Source: Verrucomicrobiota bacterium
GTDB taxonomy: Bacteria > Verrucomicrobiota > Verrucomicrobiia > Limisphaerales > J093
Length of the DNA stretch: 7,336 nt
Assembly: GCA_029907285.1 (NCBI GenBank)
Contig: JARYMD010000219.1
Coordinates: forward strand, 1-7,336
Direction: 5' to 3'
The notes under the pieces were generated by a model. It ran no database searches and was not told where the DNA came from. It saw only the letters and a program-made list of their open reading frames with translations. How positions within the stretch are numbered: position 1 is the first letter of the stretch; every line of letters begins with the position of its first letter. Below, piece by piece: positions 7,188-7,336 of the stretch. Both the position numbers and the translations under genes were made by a program.

Positions 7188-7329
7188 GTGCATGAACCCT
7201 TGCATACAGTTTTGCATTTCCGCGTGAACGCGGAACTCTAACAGCGATCGGTTGTTCCGCACTTTGGGCGATGCGGCGTCCGCGGCTGTCAGACTCGCGC
7301 CTTTGGGCGGACTTGAATAGAGCACTCAT
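7183..7329 (-). other. 48-codon open frame inside the repeat module
   Basis: An ATG at 7327-7329 opens 48 codons beginning MSALFKSAQRRESDS and ending in KLYARVHAR. The stop TAG falls exactly within the terminal GGTAGGGC repeat (TAG at 7183-7185 on the minus strand). A second frame on the same strand (7083-7325) continues through the palindrome with MFAEVFGAPVAATPYHEH. Both are Arg/Ala-rich and overlap hairpins, which argues that they are repeat sequence read as protein. I have a vague, unverified memory of similar phrases in short hypothetical proteins of verrucomicrobial genomes. A translated product is unlikely but not excluded. Confidence 0.2.
7218..7235. repeat. Perfect 7-bp hairpin, part of the same repeat module
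   Basis: TTCCGCG (7218-7224) and CGCGGAA (7229-7235) pair around the tetraloop TGAA. It is not followed by a T-run in either direction, so it is unlikely to be an intrinsic terminator. It lies 30 bp from the 82-bp palindrome. A 9-bp direct repeat, CTTTGGGCG (7262-7270 and 7301-7309), lies just beyond it. Confidence 0.5.
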
Positions 7330-7336
7330 TGCGCAG

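Larger units (their letters stand above)
6876..7336. other. Right-end region without a recognised gene
   Basis: This region holds the expected promoter of the regulator-uvrB transcript and a repeat module. At 7022-7075 the sequence is clearly more AT-rich than its surroundings. On the minus strand it contains TTGTATT twice, 17 bp apart (plus-strand AATACAA at 7028-7034 and 7045-7051). No -35/-10 pair of good quality can be fixed, and no sigma54 -24/-12 element was found. From about 7080 to the edge the sequence is dominated by inverted repeats and short open frames described separately. No tRNA, rRNA, integrase or transposase is visible. Confidence 0.6.

Noticed and set aside
1..7336. Defence system, CRISPR array, prophage or transposon cargo
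   Set aside because: No regularly spaced repeats, no integrase or transposase, and all four clear genes belong to ordinary chromosomal families.

Overview
The window holds four complete protein-coding genes and one non-coding, repeat-bearing end. The organism is probably a bacterium of the Verrucomicrobiota/Planctomycetota type, most likely Verrucomicrobiota. This rests on the pairing of an OPT-family transporter with a secreted family-2-type glycosidase carrying a C-terminal PKD-like domain, on the moderately GC-rich codon use, and on the palindromic repeat style near the right edge. No rRNA or taxon-specific marker is present, so the placement is an inference.

Layout. On the left, a secreted glycoside hydrolase (7-1314, minus) and an OPT-family membrane transporter (1431-3341, plus) are transcribed divergently from a 116-bp region that contains a perfect 7-bp inverted repeat. 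The transporter ends 52 bp from the convergent end of uvrB (3394-5535, minus). uvrB encodes the damage-recognition helicase-like subunit of nucleotide excision repair. Two bases upstream of uvrB, on the same strand, lies a sigma54-dependent NtrC-type response regulator (5538-6875, minus). The two almost certainly share a transcript. From 6876 to the right edge (461 bp) there is no recognisable gene. That stretch holds a short coding-like frame whose stop overlaps the regulator's start (ATGA), an AT-rich stretch with a 17-bp-spaced direct repeat, and a palindromic repeat module at about 7106-7336 that runs off the window.

How the genes may work together. The glycosidase is predicted to be exported and the OPT transporter to import small peptides or metal chelates. 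Their shared intergenic region allows joint control, but no pathway link can be shown. The regulator-uvrB pair is the more unusual arrangement: a housekeeping repair gene sits directly behind a two-component sigma54 activator whose sensor kinase is not in the window. UvrB itself carries an extra segment of about 25 residues, with a His-rich start, between helicase motifs III and IV.

The window looks mostly ordinary and chromosomal. I see no defence island, CRISPR array, integrase, transposase or RNA gene, and nothing that supports a wholly new system. The best leads are the UvrB insertion, the regulator-uvrB coupling, and the repeat module with its embedded short reading frames.
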